Assembly: GCF_001949145.1 (NCBI RefSeq)
Contig: NW_019091569.1
Location: forward strand, 132,397 to 196,396
From: Acanthaster planci
Taxonomy: Eukaryota > Echinodermata > Asteroidea > Valvatida > Acanthasteridae
DNA: 64,000 nucleotides
Direction: 5' to 3'
Shown here: positions 19,130 to 32,108 of the stretch, one piece after another
Layout: each line of letters begins with the position of its first letter
Position numbering within the stretch: position 1 is the stretch's first letter
The notes under the pieces: generated by a model
The model's input: the letters and a program-made list of their open reading frames with translations, nothing else
Databases searched by the model: none
What the model was told of the DNA's origin: nothing
Translations under genes and position numbers: made by a program

Positions 19130-21121
19130 ATGAGTCAACAATATACAGATCAATCCATTCAAATTTTTGAAGGAGTCAAAGCGGTGCGGCAACGCCCCGC
19201 AATGTATATTGGAAGCACCGACGAAGTCGGATTTCATCATTTGGGATGAGAAATTATTGATAATGCTTTAGATGAATATTTAGCTCATCATTGTAATACA
19301 ATTCGAGTGACATTAAAAACCGACGGAGCAATGGTGGTTGAAGATAATGGCCGCGGAATTCCCGTGGGCATTCACCCTAAAACCGGACTGTCAACCATTG
19401 AAACGGTTTATACATATTTGCATGCGGGAGGAAAATTCAGTTCTCAAACCTATCAAGTATCTGGAGGATTGCATGGAGTCGGCTCGACCGTCGTAAATGC
19501 GATGTCCGAATATCTCAAAGTGGAAGTCTTTCGAAACGGAAATATTTATACATTAGAGTTTAAAAATGGTAAAAAAATTACGCCATCAGTACAAATCGCC
19601 CCCAACCCTCAACCCAAAAAAACCGGAACACGAATTGAATTTCGTCCTAATTTAAAATTATTTGACGATTATTATGAATTTAAAACAGAACGCGTCTTAA
19701 AAAGATTAGAAGAAACCGCATTAATTAACGACAAAGTTAAAATTATTTTTACTGATGAACGTGCGAGCATTCAAAAAACTCTCTATTATAAAAAAGGAAT
19801 TCAAGATTATTTAAAAAAACTCGTCAATAAAATAACCCAAACGGAAAATCAGCACGAGACTCCCATTTTTGATTTAGTTACTTTGGACAAAATAACCGTT
19901 AAATTTATTTTTCGTTATACCAATGCCTTAGATCCAACTCTTTTATCTTTTTGCAACAATATTCGTACTATTGAAGGCGGCAGTCATGAAAAAGGGTTTC
20001 GTTTGGCGATCGGTCAAACGAGCAAGCGACTGATGAAAAAATTTAAATACTATGACGAAAAAAAAGACAGCATTGAAAGTAAAGATGGAATGGCTGGTGT
20101 TGTTGGCATTTTAGTTGTTTTGCATCCAGATCCGAAATTTACCGGACAAACTAAAACCAAATTAGTAAATGCCGAAACAAGTTCCATTGTTTATCGAGCA
20201 GTGTCTAAAACATGAGAAAAGTTTTTATTAGAAAATCCACAAGAACGAGAACTCGTTTTTCGTAAAATTTTACACTCATCCCGTTTAAGAAAAGAAATTG
20301 CTAAAAAAATACGAGAAGTTAAAGATAAAAATAAATATTTAACAAACGCGACTTTGCCCGGAAAATTAGCGGACTGTGCTTCTCGCAATAGTGCTCAAAG
20401 CGAACTCTATATAGTAGAAGGAGATTCTGCCGGCGGAAGCGCTAAATTAGGCCGAGATCGGCATTTTCAAGCCATTTTACCGTTAAAAGGCAAAATTATT
20501 AATTCAGAAAAAGCCACCACGCAAAAACTTTTAGCAAATCAAGAAGTGTCGGATTTAATTATTTCCTTAGGATTAAAAAACTCGGATGTAAAATCAATAA
20601 ACGATATTTTAGATACAAATAATTCAATTGAGACTCAAAAACAAAATTCCATCACTCAACTCGAAACTTTAAAAAACAAATTACGTTATCACAAAATTAT
20701 TATTATGACTGATGCCGATGTGGACGGATCGCACATTGCAGTTTTGTTATTAACCTTTTTATATCGCTGAATTCCTGGGTTAATTGAAAATAAATTTGTA
20801 TATTTAGCACAACCCCCATTGTTTAAATTAACGATAGGCAAACGCAAAAAATATTTATATAGCGAATCCGAGTTGGCGAAAGAAGTCGCGAATATACAAA
20901 CAAAATATAGCATTCAAAGATATAAAGGGTTGGGAGAAATGAACCCCGGACAATTATGAGAAACCACAATGAATCCAGAAAATCGTACTTTAAAATTAAT
21001 TACGATTGAAGATGCAAAACAAGCAAACGACACAATTACATTGTTAATGGGCAAGGAAGTCGAAGGACGAAAAGAGTTTATTGTCAAAAATGCTAAATTT
21101 GCAGCCAATATTGATATTTAA
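19130..21121 (+). CDS. gyrB: DNA gyrase subunit B
   Basis: The 663-residue ATPase subunit supplies energy for negative supercoiling. It opens [45 protein letters not shown] (ATP-binding Asn), [12 protein letters not shown] and [13 protein letters not shown] form the GHKL site. [15 protein letters not shown] and [11 protein letters not shown] are the TOPRIM metal-binding motifs, and [14 protein letters not shown] is the C-terminal signature. Position after dnaN and before gyrA argues for gyrase rather than topoisomerase IV. The stop codon directly abuts the gyrA ATG. Confidence 0.97.
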
Positions 21122-23608
21122 ATGATGAATAATAAAAACAATCTTCTTGACACGAACAATATTTTATCCATTCCTTTAAATCATGAAGTAAAAGCCAAAT
21201 TTTTGAGTTATGCAATGTCGGTTATTATTTCTCGTGCCCTACCCAATGTGGATGACGGATTAAAACCGGTTCATCGGCGAATTTTATATGCCATGTATCA
21301 ATTACGTGTAGTTGCCGAAAAACCACATAAAAAATCCGCCCGAATTGTGGGAGAAGTAATTGGTAAATTTCATCCTCACGGAGATGCGGCGGTTTATGAA
21401 GCGATGACGAAAATGATTCAGGATTTTGCTACCAATCATCCCTTGATTGACGGACATGGAAATTTTGGTTCGGTGGACGGAGACTCGCCCGCGGCAATGC
21501 GTTATACGGAAGTACGATTACATAAATTAATTCAGGAATCATTAAGTGATTTGCCTTATAATACCGTCGATTTTGTGCCTAATTATGATGAAAGTGAAAA
21601 AGAACCGAGTGTTTTACCGGGAATTGTTCCCAATTTATTATTAAATGGATCTACTGGAATTGCTGTCGGAATGGCGACCTCCATTCCTCCACATAATTTA
21701 AAAGAAATTGTCAATAGTATTATTGCACAAATTGATAATCCGCAAATTACTGTGCGCGAACTGGTAGAACAAAAATTCTTAAAAGGTCCTGATTTTCCGA
21801 CAGCAGGATTTTTAGTGAACAATCAAGAACAAATTATTCAAATTTTAGAAACGGGAAGAGGTTCATACAAACTTCGCGCCAAACACAAAATCGAAACCGA
21901 TGAAAACGATCATACACAAATTATTATTGAAGAAATACCCTATCAAGTAAACAAAAGCCGGCTCATTAAAAACATTGTTGAACTCATCAAAAAAAAAGAA
22001 ATAAACATGATTCATGATTTGCGAGACGAATCCAATCGTTTGGGGATTCGGGTTGTTATTTCTCTCAATAAAGGTGCACAAACCGATTTAGTATTAAAAA
22101 AATTATTTAAGCATACGGATTTACAAACTACTTTTTCCGTCAACATGTTGGCTTTGCATGACAAACAACCCGAGCTCATGAATTGAACAACGGTGATTCG
22201 ATATTATATTGATCACCAAATTAATGTAATTTATCGTAAAACTACTTTTTTGCTCAAACAAGACCAACAAAAAATTGAATTACTTTTAGGAATTGCTCAA
22301 GCCTTAAAACAAATTGACACCGTTATTGTTTTTCTGAAAAAAACATCTAATCCATCGGCTGCCTTATTGGGATTACAAAAATTATTATCGGTAAATGAGC
22401 GTCAAGCCAAGGCGATTCTAGAAATGCGCTTACAACGTTTAACCGCATTGGAGCAAAACAAAGTTTTTGATGAAATTCAAGTTTTGAAAAAACAAATTTT
22501 AAATTATGAAAACATTTTAGCTCAACCCGCAAAACAAAAAAACATTTTAAAAGAAAAGCTCTTAAATTTACAAAATAAATATGCTCAACCTCGAAAAACT
22601 CAAATTATCGCTCAAGATGAATATGAGAATATAAACGATGAAGATTTAATTGTTCACGAAACAGTTTTAATTTGTTTAACTAAAAATAATTATTTAAAAC
22701 GCGTGAGTTTTGATTTGTTTCGTCGGCAAAAACGAGGGGGAGTCGGAGTAAAAGGTATGACGTTAAATGAAAATGACGAAGTAACAGAAGTATTATTGGC
22801 CGATACTCACGATAATTTATTATTTTTTACCAATTATGGTAAAGTTTATCAATTAAAAGCTTACAAAGTTCCCGATTTAGGAAGAACTGCCAAAGGGACT
22901 CCGGCTCAAAATCTCATCGGCATTGAATCCGGCAAAGAATTTGTGCGCACGATTATTCGCGGTAAAAAATCAAATATTCGCGATGAAGGGTATTTATTTT
23001 TTGTGACGCAAAAAGGGCTCATCAAAAAAACTCACTTAACACATTTTGATTCAATCAATAAAAACGGCAAAAAAGCTATTAAATTAAGAGCCAACGACAA
23101 CTTATCTTTTGTCTTTCACTTAAATGAACAAGCGGAGCTCTTAATTAGTAAGAATGACAATAAAATTGTGCGTTTTTCCACGACAAATGTTCCCGAATAC
23201 GGCCGCAATTCGCAAGGTGTAATTGCAACTCGTTTTGTCAATCCTAAACTAAATCATGTAATTGGAGCCAGTTATGCTTTATCAGGACACAATATTTTAT
23301 CTTTAACCAGTGACGGAAAAGGCAAAATTACAGATCCTAAAACTTATCGAGAAACAAAACGCGGCGCTAAAGGAGTTAATGCCACGCAAAGTCAAAAGAA
23401 AAACAAAAAACTTAAACTAGTTGCGAGTTTATCCATTCGAGGAGATGAAAATTTATTAATTGCTCGTTCTAACGGCAAATTTATTATTTCGCCTTTGAAA
23501 GGAGTTCGTAAAACCAAAAGTCGCACCGCTTCGGGAGTTAGATTAGTTCGTTTAGAACCGGGCATAACTATTACCGCGGCGGCTGTTTTGCCCGATCAAC
23601 TCAAATAA
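21122..23608 (+). CDS. gyrA: DNA gyrase subunit A
   Basis: The 828-residue subunit breaks and rejoins [23 protein letters not shown] and [15 protein letters not shown] form the breakage domain, and [13 protein letters not shown] contains the catalytic Tyr. The C-terminal pinwheel follows, including [11 protein letters not shown], close to the GyrA box that distinguishes gyrase from ParC. Later blades are recognisable in [15 protein letters not shown] and [12 protein letters not shown]. The start ATG 21122 immediately follows the gyrB stop. Confidence 0.96.
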
Positions 23609-23615
23609 TAGTATT

Positions 23616-24887
23616 GTGATTTCAATTCAAAAACTTTTAACTCTTTCAAAAGATGAACGAAACAGATTAAATGCCCGCGGAGAAGATTATACTAATTCAA
23701 TTACAACAATTCGGGCATTACAAAGCAAATACCAAAACTTATTGTTGCAGATTGAACAAAAATCTCATTGAGTGAATGTAAAAAGCAAACAAACTGCTCA
23801 AAACACATCTAATTGATCCGAACACTTAGAGAAACTCAAAACAGCCGCTCAATGATTAAAGCACGAACGACTTCGATTAAAAAAACTTCAAAATGAATTA
23901 CATCAGAAATTATTATATATTCCCAACATACCTCATCATTCAACTCCGTTAGGTCTCACAGAAAAAGATAATAAAATAATTTTTGTTTCTTCTCATAAAT
24001 TAACACAATCTTCAAAATCTCATTGAGAAATAGCCAATCAATTTCAATGAGTGGATTTTCAACAAACAGCTAAAATTGTAGGTACACGTTTTGTTACATA
24101 CACTCGTGAGGGAGCTCGAATTACTCGTCAAATTATGAATTTATGTTTGGATTTTCATTTGCAAAATCAGTACTGAGAAATTCGTTCTCCTCATTTAATT
24201 CAAGAAAAGGCTCTTTTTGGTACCGGTCAACTGCCGAAAATGGCAAACGATTGTTATTCTTCTTTTCACAATCAACTCTATTTGTTACCAACCAGCGAAG
24301 TATCTCTCGTGAATTTTTATGCCAATCAAGTTATTCAAAAATCTTTATTACCGATTAAATTAACCGCCTTTTCTCATTGTTTTCGCCGTGAAGCCGGCGC
24401 CGCTGGACGAGACAATCGAGGACTGGTACGTTTACATGAATTTCAAAAAGTGGAAATTGTGCGTTTAGTTCAAGCGAAAAATTCATATGAGCATTTAGAA
24501 GAAATGAAAAAAGAAATTTGTCAGTTGTTAGAATTATTTGAAATTCCTTATCGGGTAGTATTATTATCCACTGGAGAATTAGGAACAGCGGCAAGTAAAA
24601 CATATGATATAGAAGTTTGAATGCCTTTCGCTCAAAAATATTTAGAAATTGCTTCGCTATCCAATACGGAAGATTATCAAACAAACTTTCTCAAAATTAA
24701 AAGCATCAATCAACAGAAAAAAAGATGTTTGTTGCATGCTTTGAATGGGTCCGGACTGGCTATTGATCGTTTGTTTGCGGCTTTATTAGAAAACCATTAT
24801 GACGAAAAAACGAATAAAGTCACTTTTTCTCAAACACTAAGCGATTATTTAAAGATTCAATCCTCATTTTTGGTAAAACACAATTAA
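23616..24887 (+). CDS. serS: Seryl-tRNA synthetase
   Basis: The 423-residue class II enzyme charges tRNA-Ser. A GTG start (MISIQKLLTLSKDERN) lies seven bases after the gyrA stop. The N-terminal coiled-coil arm spans roughly residues 25-105. The catalytic core shows LYLLPTSEVSLVNFYA, motif 2 CFRREAGAAGRDNRG with LVRLHEFQKVEIVR, and motif 3 LHALNGSGLAIDRLFAALLE. The N-terminal arm and strand before the core are divergent, but the core is standard. Order gyrA-serS is the same as in M. genitalium. Confidence 0.95.
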
Positions 24888-24901
24888 AATAATGATAAAG
24901 A

Positions 24902-26407
24902 ATGTCAGTTTCCCGTCATCAAAGTTTTTATCGTAAATATCGTCCTCGAAAATTTAGCGAAATTATCGGGCAAAGCATTATTACCAATATTTTACTTAAA
25001 CAGATTTCGATTCGTAAAATGCATTATGCCTATTTATTTAGTGGCATTCATGGCATCGGGAAAACTTCCATTGCTCGTATTTTTGCTCGGGCTGTGAACT
25101 GTAAAAATAATTTATTGGGAGAGCCGTGCGAAAAATGTCTTATTTGTGTTCGTTCTCAAGATAATTTTGCGGATATTATTGAAATTGATGCGGCTTCCAA
25201 TAACGGAGTAGAACAAATTCGTGCTCTGCGAGAAAAAGCTCTGATTGCACCAACTCTGGCCGAGTATAAGGTTTATATCGTGGATGAAGTGCATATGCTT
25301 TCAAAGAGTGCCTACAATGCTTTTTTGAAATTATTAGAAGAACCACCACGACACGTTATATTTATTTTAGCCACAACGGAACAATATAAAATTCCGCAAA
25401 CAATTTTATCTCGTTGTCAAATTTTTGCTTTTCAACCATTAAAGAATTTGGAATTGGCTCAAATGTTAAAAACAATAGCAAAAAAAGAAGGAGTCAATAT
25501 TAGCGAATTAGGAGTATTGGAAATTATTCATCACGCCGGGGGTTCGGTTCGTGATGCTTTGAACATCTTAGAACAAATGATGTTTTTACAGCAAAAAGAA
25601 ACTTTATCGGATGTTGATGTTCGTGCATCATTGGGAAAAGTGAATGAAACCATGCGTTTAAATTTTTTAGATAATTTAATTCATCAAAAAACAAGTGAAG
25701 TTTTTAGGCAAATTGAAAATTGAAACAAAAAAGGGATTAACTTTGAACATTTAACCAGAGATTTAATACGAGAAATACAACAAATATTATTTTATAAATA
25801 TCAAAATGTTGCCGTGGACAAATATCAATTTGTGAATTCTGTGAGTGCTTCCGTTTTGACGGATTTAATGGAAATTTTTTTACAAAAAACACGATTTTTT
25901 TATGCTGATTTAGCTCAACACATTGTGTTTCGGGCGGTTATTTTGTCGGCCTTGAGACGATTTTATAAAAAACAAGAGTTATTTTCATTCACGGTCAAAG
26001 ATGATTATGCTAAAACGGTAAAAGAAGTTCATCAACAATCAATATCGCAAAGCAAAATTAATTTTCAGCAAGGGTTAGATATTTTATTTCACCAAAACAA
26101 AAGTTTCACCGTGAATGTAAAAAATAAATGAAAAAATATTGATAGTTTTTTGACACAAGATAAATACGCCAACTATGCTCAGCATATCATGCAAACAAGA
26201 GTAGTTTGTGCATCGAATAAAGCCATTTTGATTTGTGCCAACACGAATACATTTCGAGATCAAATTAATTTATGAAGTTCGGAACCAAATTTTTTAAAAT
26301 TCATTGAAGCATTATTAGGATCACCCTTCAAAATAGCGGCCGTTAGTGGCGAAGAATTGGAAGTGTTGCGAATTGAATACGATAAAAAAAGAAAAAACAA
26401 AACTTAA
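24902..26407 (+). CDS. dnaX: DNA polymerase III subunit gamma/tau
   Basis: The 501-residue clamp-loader ATPase starts MSVSRHQSFYRKYRPRKFSE. GIHGIGKTSIARIFARAVNC is Walker A, CEKCLIC completes the four-Cys zinc module, YIVDEVHMLSKSAYNAFLKL is Walker B/DEVH, and TILSRCQIF is the SRC motif with the arginine finger. The tau-like C-terminal part is short and Lys/Gln-rich. It lies between serS and tmk, two genes ahead of its clamp-loader partner holB. Confidence 0.95.
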
Positions 26408-26409
26408 TT

Positions 26410-27084
26410 ATGTCAAAAAAACAAAAACATTTTTTTTTCGTTTTTGAAGGAGTAGACGGAGTTGGAAAAAGCTCGCTCATCCAAAAACTCCAACAAAAGT
26501 TTCAAAAACATTATCCTCAAATTGCTGTTTTATCCACCTCCGAACCATTTCAAGAAGTTCAAGGTGTAGATTTACGCAAAGCAATTTTGCAAGCCAATAA
26601 AGCCATTGAACCAATGTTGGAATTATTGTTTTTTTTATTGGATCGCAAACTACATTTAAATCAGTTAAAAAATTGAGAAAAACAGCATTCTCAACAAACT
26701 ACCGTTATTTTATGTGATCGATATTTTTATTCGTCTTTTGTTTATCAAGGATTTTTAAGAGGACTGTCTTTAGAAACAATTTATACTTTACATAAAAAAA
26801 TAGATATTTTTACTCTACCGGATTTAAGTTTTTTTTTAGTGCCGCCTTCAACTGAAGTCTTAAAAAACAGAATGAAAAAAAAGACTTCCCATGAGTTTAA
26901 TGAATTTGATAAACGTGTTGCTCCACATTTGCCCCTCATAATTCTTTACTATTTAGATGTAGCAACATATTTTCAACAAAAGCGATTTAATCACCCCATT
27001 AAAATTTTAAAAGCGGTCGAAACATCAGCATTAATCAATCAGGTTTGAATGCAAATTAAAGCAAAAATGCAGTTAAATGACTAA
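26410..27084 (+). CDS. tmk: Thymidylate kinase
   Basis: The 224-residue enzyme converts dTMP to dTDP. It carries the P-loop FVFEGVDGVGKSSLIQKL, STSEPF (the EP element before the substrate site), LLFFLLDRKLHL and ILCDRYFYSSFVYQG (the DRY motif). The LID region is short (NRMKKKTSHEFNEFDKR). It overlaps holB by eight bases; the tmk-holB pair is conserved in mycoplasmas. Confidence 0.93.
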
Positions 27085-28006
27085 GCAACAATTAAAACAA
27101 CATTTTCGTTATTTGAAACAAAACAATCAACTACCCAATAATTTTTTATTACTGGGTTCGTCAATGTATTTATTAAATACAGCGGAACATATTATTGCGG
27201 ATTTAAATTGCTTGCATCATAATGCGATTGGTTGTTCATGTCGGACTTGTACGAAATTACAAAAATTTCGCGATGAATTTGTTCTTTATCTTCAACCCGT
27301 TCAAGCGAGTATCAATTCCGAACAGATTCGAACATTACAGGAATGATCTTTGTATTTAAATAAATTTCAATCCGTGAAATATTTTATTGTTCAAAACGCT
27401 GACTGCCTAACGAAAACGGCGGCAAATCAATTATTAAAATTTTTAGAATCATCGCCGTCAAAAATAATTGGTATTTTTTTGGCCACTTCGCAAAAAGGCA
27501 TTCTCAAAACGTTATTATCACGTTTACAGATATTTACTTTCAATGAGGCAAAATTAGTTGATAAAAATTTATTGAATTTATCGGCTCCGAATCAAACCAT
27601 AATAAAAGATGTTCATTCATCACTGGTTTTGCATTCTCATTTTATCTCCCAAATTTTTACTCCCTTGCTTCAACATTGCGACTATTTAATTAGTCGCATA
27701 CGGCAACAAAAAGTTTTGTCGTTGCTTGTTCAAAAAGACTGAAATGAGAATTTCATAATTGAGCATTTTTGATTATTTCTAAAAATTTTATCGAGCAAAA
27801 TTCAAAATATAATTTTTAACACAACTCCAAACTCTAAAATTTTATGTAGAAAACAAGACTGAATTTTGGCACAAGTGTTTTATTTTATTGTTAAAATGAG
27901 TAGTGAAAATCAGTTTTTATTTTTGAAAACTAAAAATTATTTTCGCCCGAAACTTGCCTATTTGAATTTTTTATGTAAATTGGAACGTTGAACTCAAAAT
28001 ATTTAG
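27077..28006 (+). CDS. holB: DNA polymerase III subunit delta-prime
   Basis: This 309-residue clamp-loader subunit starts MTKQQLKQHFRYLKQNNQLP. It keeps IQNADCLTKTAANQLLKFLE-type sequence (as IVQNADCLTKTAANQLLKFL), matching the delta-prime NAMTxxAANxLLKxLEEP element, and LKTLLSRLQIFTF with the SRC-like region altered to SRLQ. Cysteines in CSCRTCTK belong to the zinc module. Walker A is absent, as expected for delta-prime. Start ATG overlaps the tmk stop. Confidence 0.85.
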
Positions 28007-28091
28007 AAATGGTTTTGTTTTCATTTCTGATTAAAAAGCATTAAAATAAAAAAGAATGGATAAAAAATTTTATTTATTTTAGAATTATTTT

Positions 28092-29999
28092 ATGAATCCA
28101 AAAAAAAGAAAAACTAGTGTTTGGACGATTGTTTTTATTGTTATTGCCTTATTATCTATTGGATTTTTGCTTTACAATTACTTTTTTTCCGCCAGTCAAT
28201 CCTTATCGCTGGATGCTTGAATAAGCAAATTACCAACAACTCTAAACAACGCCAAGATTAATATTTATGTGCCCACATCAAGTGTTCGCGGAGTTTGAGC
28301 CACATATACTAATATGAATGGCGCATCTTTTGCTACTTTTTATGGGGGCACTTTTAGCGAATTTGCCGAGGCTTTGCCGAAGACACTCAATATTAATTCA
28401 CTTTCTCATCAGTCCGCTTTGCCGACCAATCCCCTTTCTTATTTGTTTTCTCTGATTGGTGTTTTATTTCCTTTGCTATTTTTAGGACTTATGGCCTGAA
28501 TTTATTTACCAATGATGAGAGGGGGAAAAGGTCGTTTTGGAGCTATGGGCGGAGAGTTTTCCGGAACTCGATTAGTGCGTTCAAAAATTCGATTTACAGA
28601 TGTAGCGGGAATTGCCGAAGAAAAAAAAGAACTTTTAGAAGTTGTAGATTTTTTAAAATATTCACAAAAATATTTAAAAATGGGAGCACGAATTCCAAAA
28701 GGATTGTTATTGTATGGTCCGCCAGGAACAGGAAAAACCTTATTAGCCAAAGCTGTTTCCGGAGAAGCGGCGGTACCATTTTTTTCAGTAGCGGGTTCCG
28801 AATTTGAAGAAGTGTTTGTAGGAATGGGAGCCTCTCGAGTTCGCGAAATGTTTAAAAAAGCTAAGGAAAAAGCTCCCTGTATTATTTTTATTGATGAAAT
28901 TGATTCTCTCGGCGGAAATCGTTCGCGAATTGGAGCGGGAGTTAAAGATCAAACTTTAAATCAGTTTTTGTCGGAAATGGATGGATTTGAAACGAATGAA
29001 GGAGTAATTGTAATTGCCGCAACCAATCGCGCCGATGTTTTAGATCCTGCCCTATTGCGCTCCGGACGATTTGATCGTAAAATTCAAATCAATTTACCGG
29101 ATGTAAAAGAACGAGAAGCAATTTTAAAAATTCACTCGCGAAACAAAAAAATAGCTAAAAACATTTCTTTTAAGCAAATTGCCGAGCGAACACCCGGATT
29201 TAGTGGGGCTCAATTGGAAAACTCATTAAATGAAGCCGCTCTTTATGCGGTTCGACATAATAAAACGATTATTGAATCCAAAGATTTGGATGAGGGAATT
29301 GATCGTGTTATTGGTGGACCTTCCAAAAATCAACGAGTCATTAATGAAAAAACTCGTTTGATTGTGGCTTTACACGAAGCCGGTCATGCTATGATTGGAC
29401 TCATTTTGGGAGATGCGATGCAAGTTCAAAAAATTACTATTATTCCTCGTGGTTCCGCCGGCGGATATACAATTACCACACCCAAAGACGAAACCTTGAT
29501 TAACTCTAAAGAAGCGCTTTATCATCGCATTACCGGATTATTAGGTGGACGTGCGGCGGAAGAAACTAAATTAGGCACATGAGGAATTACCACCGGAGGT
29601 CATGATGATTTTTCCAAAGCAACTCAATTGGCCGTGCGTATGGTGGAAGAATTTGGAATGTCGGATTTTGGAGTACGCTTTTCTCCCTCACAAGCTCAAA
29701 GATTTATGGCGATTGGAAATATTTCCGAAGAGAAAAAAGCCGAACAAGATAAGGAAATCAACAATATTTTAGAATATTGCTATACTTGAGCAAAAAAAAT
29801 AATTGTCGAACATTTGAATTTACTTCATCTGTTGGCAGAAGCTTTATTAATTTTAGAAACCATCAACGCCGAACAAATTGAATATATTTACAAAAATAAT
29901 AAATTACCGCAAATAGCTCTTCAAAAAAAGGAAAAATATCCCGATAAAAAATATTTAGATTTGAGCTTAATTCAAAAAAAGAATAAACCGGATAAATAA
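28092..29999 (+). CDS. ftsH: ATP-dependent membrane protease FtsH
   Basis: The 635-residue protein has two membrane segments (about residues 12-35 and 118-138) around an outer domain. The AAA+ module has [31 protein letters not shown] and [20 protein letters not shown] (SRH). The zinc protease motif is ALHEAGHAM (HEAGH), with the distal Asp region following. It degrades misfolded membrane and cytosolic proteins. A 85-base gap separates it from holB and probably carries its promoter. Confidence 0.97.
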
Positions 30000-30007
30000 A
30001 ATTCGTG

Positions 30008-32095
30008 ATGATCACGTATTCCAAAAAATTATTTTTTCGTTTCACTGGTTTATTTTTTAGTTTTTTTTTGATTCTCTTGCTCTGTTTGATTTTGTTTTGA
30101 TTTTATGAAATCAATATGGTTCTATTAATCATACTACCGATTGTTATTATTGGTATTTATAGCGGCTTAGCCTATTATTTTATTTATCTTTACCGCAAAG
30201 AACAACACCTATTACCTAAAACTGAAATCGACTTACAATTTTTAGCGAATTTAGTTAACAGTCATAATGATCTTCTTTTAGTTTATAACGATGAATTCAA
30301 TATTATTTGAACTAATAATCAAAGTAAACTACGTCAACTGTTAAATTTAAAAAAATCCAAAAGTGTTTATGGAACGGCTTTGAAAGATTTATTACCATCA
30401 GCATTTATGCATAATTTTCCCAATAATGCCGCTCAACAAAAATTTATTTGTTTGAATAGAGAAAAAAAGGGTGAGTACTTTTTAGTTACTCTACTAAAAA
30501 AATATTCTCTTTTAATTTTAAAACCGCACAATAAGATTTGAGAATTAAAATCTTTTATTGAAAATCAACGACCGGTCTTTTTGGTACTGGAATTGGATGA
30601 AAATTATTTAGATGACAAGAATAAATCAAAAGACAGTAAGAAATTTTTAGCAATTGATGCCTATGTACAACTTGCCATCACCGACTTTCTTCATGATCGA
30701 GAAGGTATTTTATTAGAAAGTGATGAAAAAGAATATCGAATTTTGTTGCCTTATAAATATTTGAAAGAAAGCGTAGAAGATAAATTTACTTTTATTGACG
30801 ATTTAAAGCAAAATATCAAACAAAAATATAAAATTGAGGTTACTTTTTCCGGTGGGGCTTTTTTGCCGAAAGATACTAATACTCAAACCGAAGAACTATT
30901 AAATATTGACAGTTTCCAGTTGGACAATTTATATATTAAGTCAATAGAAGCGAAACAAAAAGCAAAAACTCGAGGTGGCGATCAAATTTTAGTAGTGAAA
31001 TTTGATGATCGCATTGAAGTGTTTGGTGAACGACGTCAAATTAAAACGGATATTTTGAATTTGACAAAAAAATACAGTGTTTTTGAGTCAACAATTAAAC
31101 CCTATAAAAATATTTTAATTATCGGACACAACAAGCCCGATTATGATGCTATAGCTTCGGGCTTAGGTGTAAAAATTTGAGTGGAAAATAAATTCACAAA
31201 TAAAAATGTGACTTTGATAATGCCGACGATTGGGGAGGTGTTGAAACAAAATGTTATTGAATTAATTGAACAAGAAAATTATGAACGTCATATTACGGAA
31301 TCTTTTGATTTTAATCAGTGAAAAAAAAGCTTAGGCAAAAAGTTAATTATTATTGTTGATACAAATGAACCAGAATATGTTGATTTTTGTGTTGAGGAGA
31401 TCGCACAATTTGATAAAGTTATTTTTGATCACCATACTCCTCTCTATAAATTTAATAATGTAGTCCTTGATTGTATTGACAGCACTGCCAGTTCCGCCTC
31501 CGAAATAATTTTAGGACTATACGATTGAACCGAAAGACCACAGCCGCCTTCGTCTAAGTTTTCTCCCTGCTTTTTATTTAAAATTTTACTTTTTGGAGTT
31601 TTGGCGGATACGAATAATCTGCAAAATAATCTCGGTCCCAATAGTTTATCTATTTTCAATAACGCTAGCAAAGAGAAAGATATTCAAGTACAGGATTTAA
31701 TCAATAAATTTAAAAAATTTAAACAAATAGTTACAAATGGTTCAGGAAACAAAAATAGGAAATTTCAAGTTACTTCATTTGCGAATGATACTATCGTATT
31801 ATTTGATACTGATAAAAATGCGGGACAACACGAGACCGCGATTGATTTAGAGAAATATTTAGGCAATAATTTTGCTAACACTGCCATTTTAGTTCGCGGT
31901 GATGGGAACAAAATAGGAAAAGTATTTGTTTCAATTCGCAGTACTCCTAAAGGCATTAATGCGGCTGTAATTGCGGAAAAACTCGGAGGCGGCGGAGATT
32001 ATCAAAGAGCTGCCGCTCAACTGACTAACTCCCAGGCAGACATTGTTTTAGAACAGGTAAAAAAAATTGTAAAAGATATACAAAGTAAAAAATAG
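30008..32095 (+). CDS. gdpP: GdpP-like c-di-AMP phosphodiesterase (DHH/DHHA1)
   Basis: The 695-residue protein has two N-terminal membrane segments (about residues 8-30 and 36-58), a PAS-like region, a degenerate GGDEF domain (LESDEKEYRILLPY) and a DHH/DHHA1 phosphodiesterase. GHNKPDYDAIASGLG and FDHHTPL are the metal-binding motifs, FGVLADTNN follows, and GGGGDYQRAAAQ is the DHHA1 substrate motif. It would hydrolyse c-di-AMP. In Bacillus the order is gdpP-rplI-dnaB; here rplI is missing and dnaB follows directly, 13 bases later. Confidence 0.9.
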
Positions 32096-32108
32096 TTAAA
32101 ATAAATTT

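Noticed and set aside
28502-28779. Minus-strand reading frames inside ftsH
   Set aside because: They are shadows of a strongly conserved gene on the plus strand.
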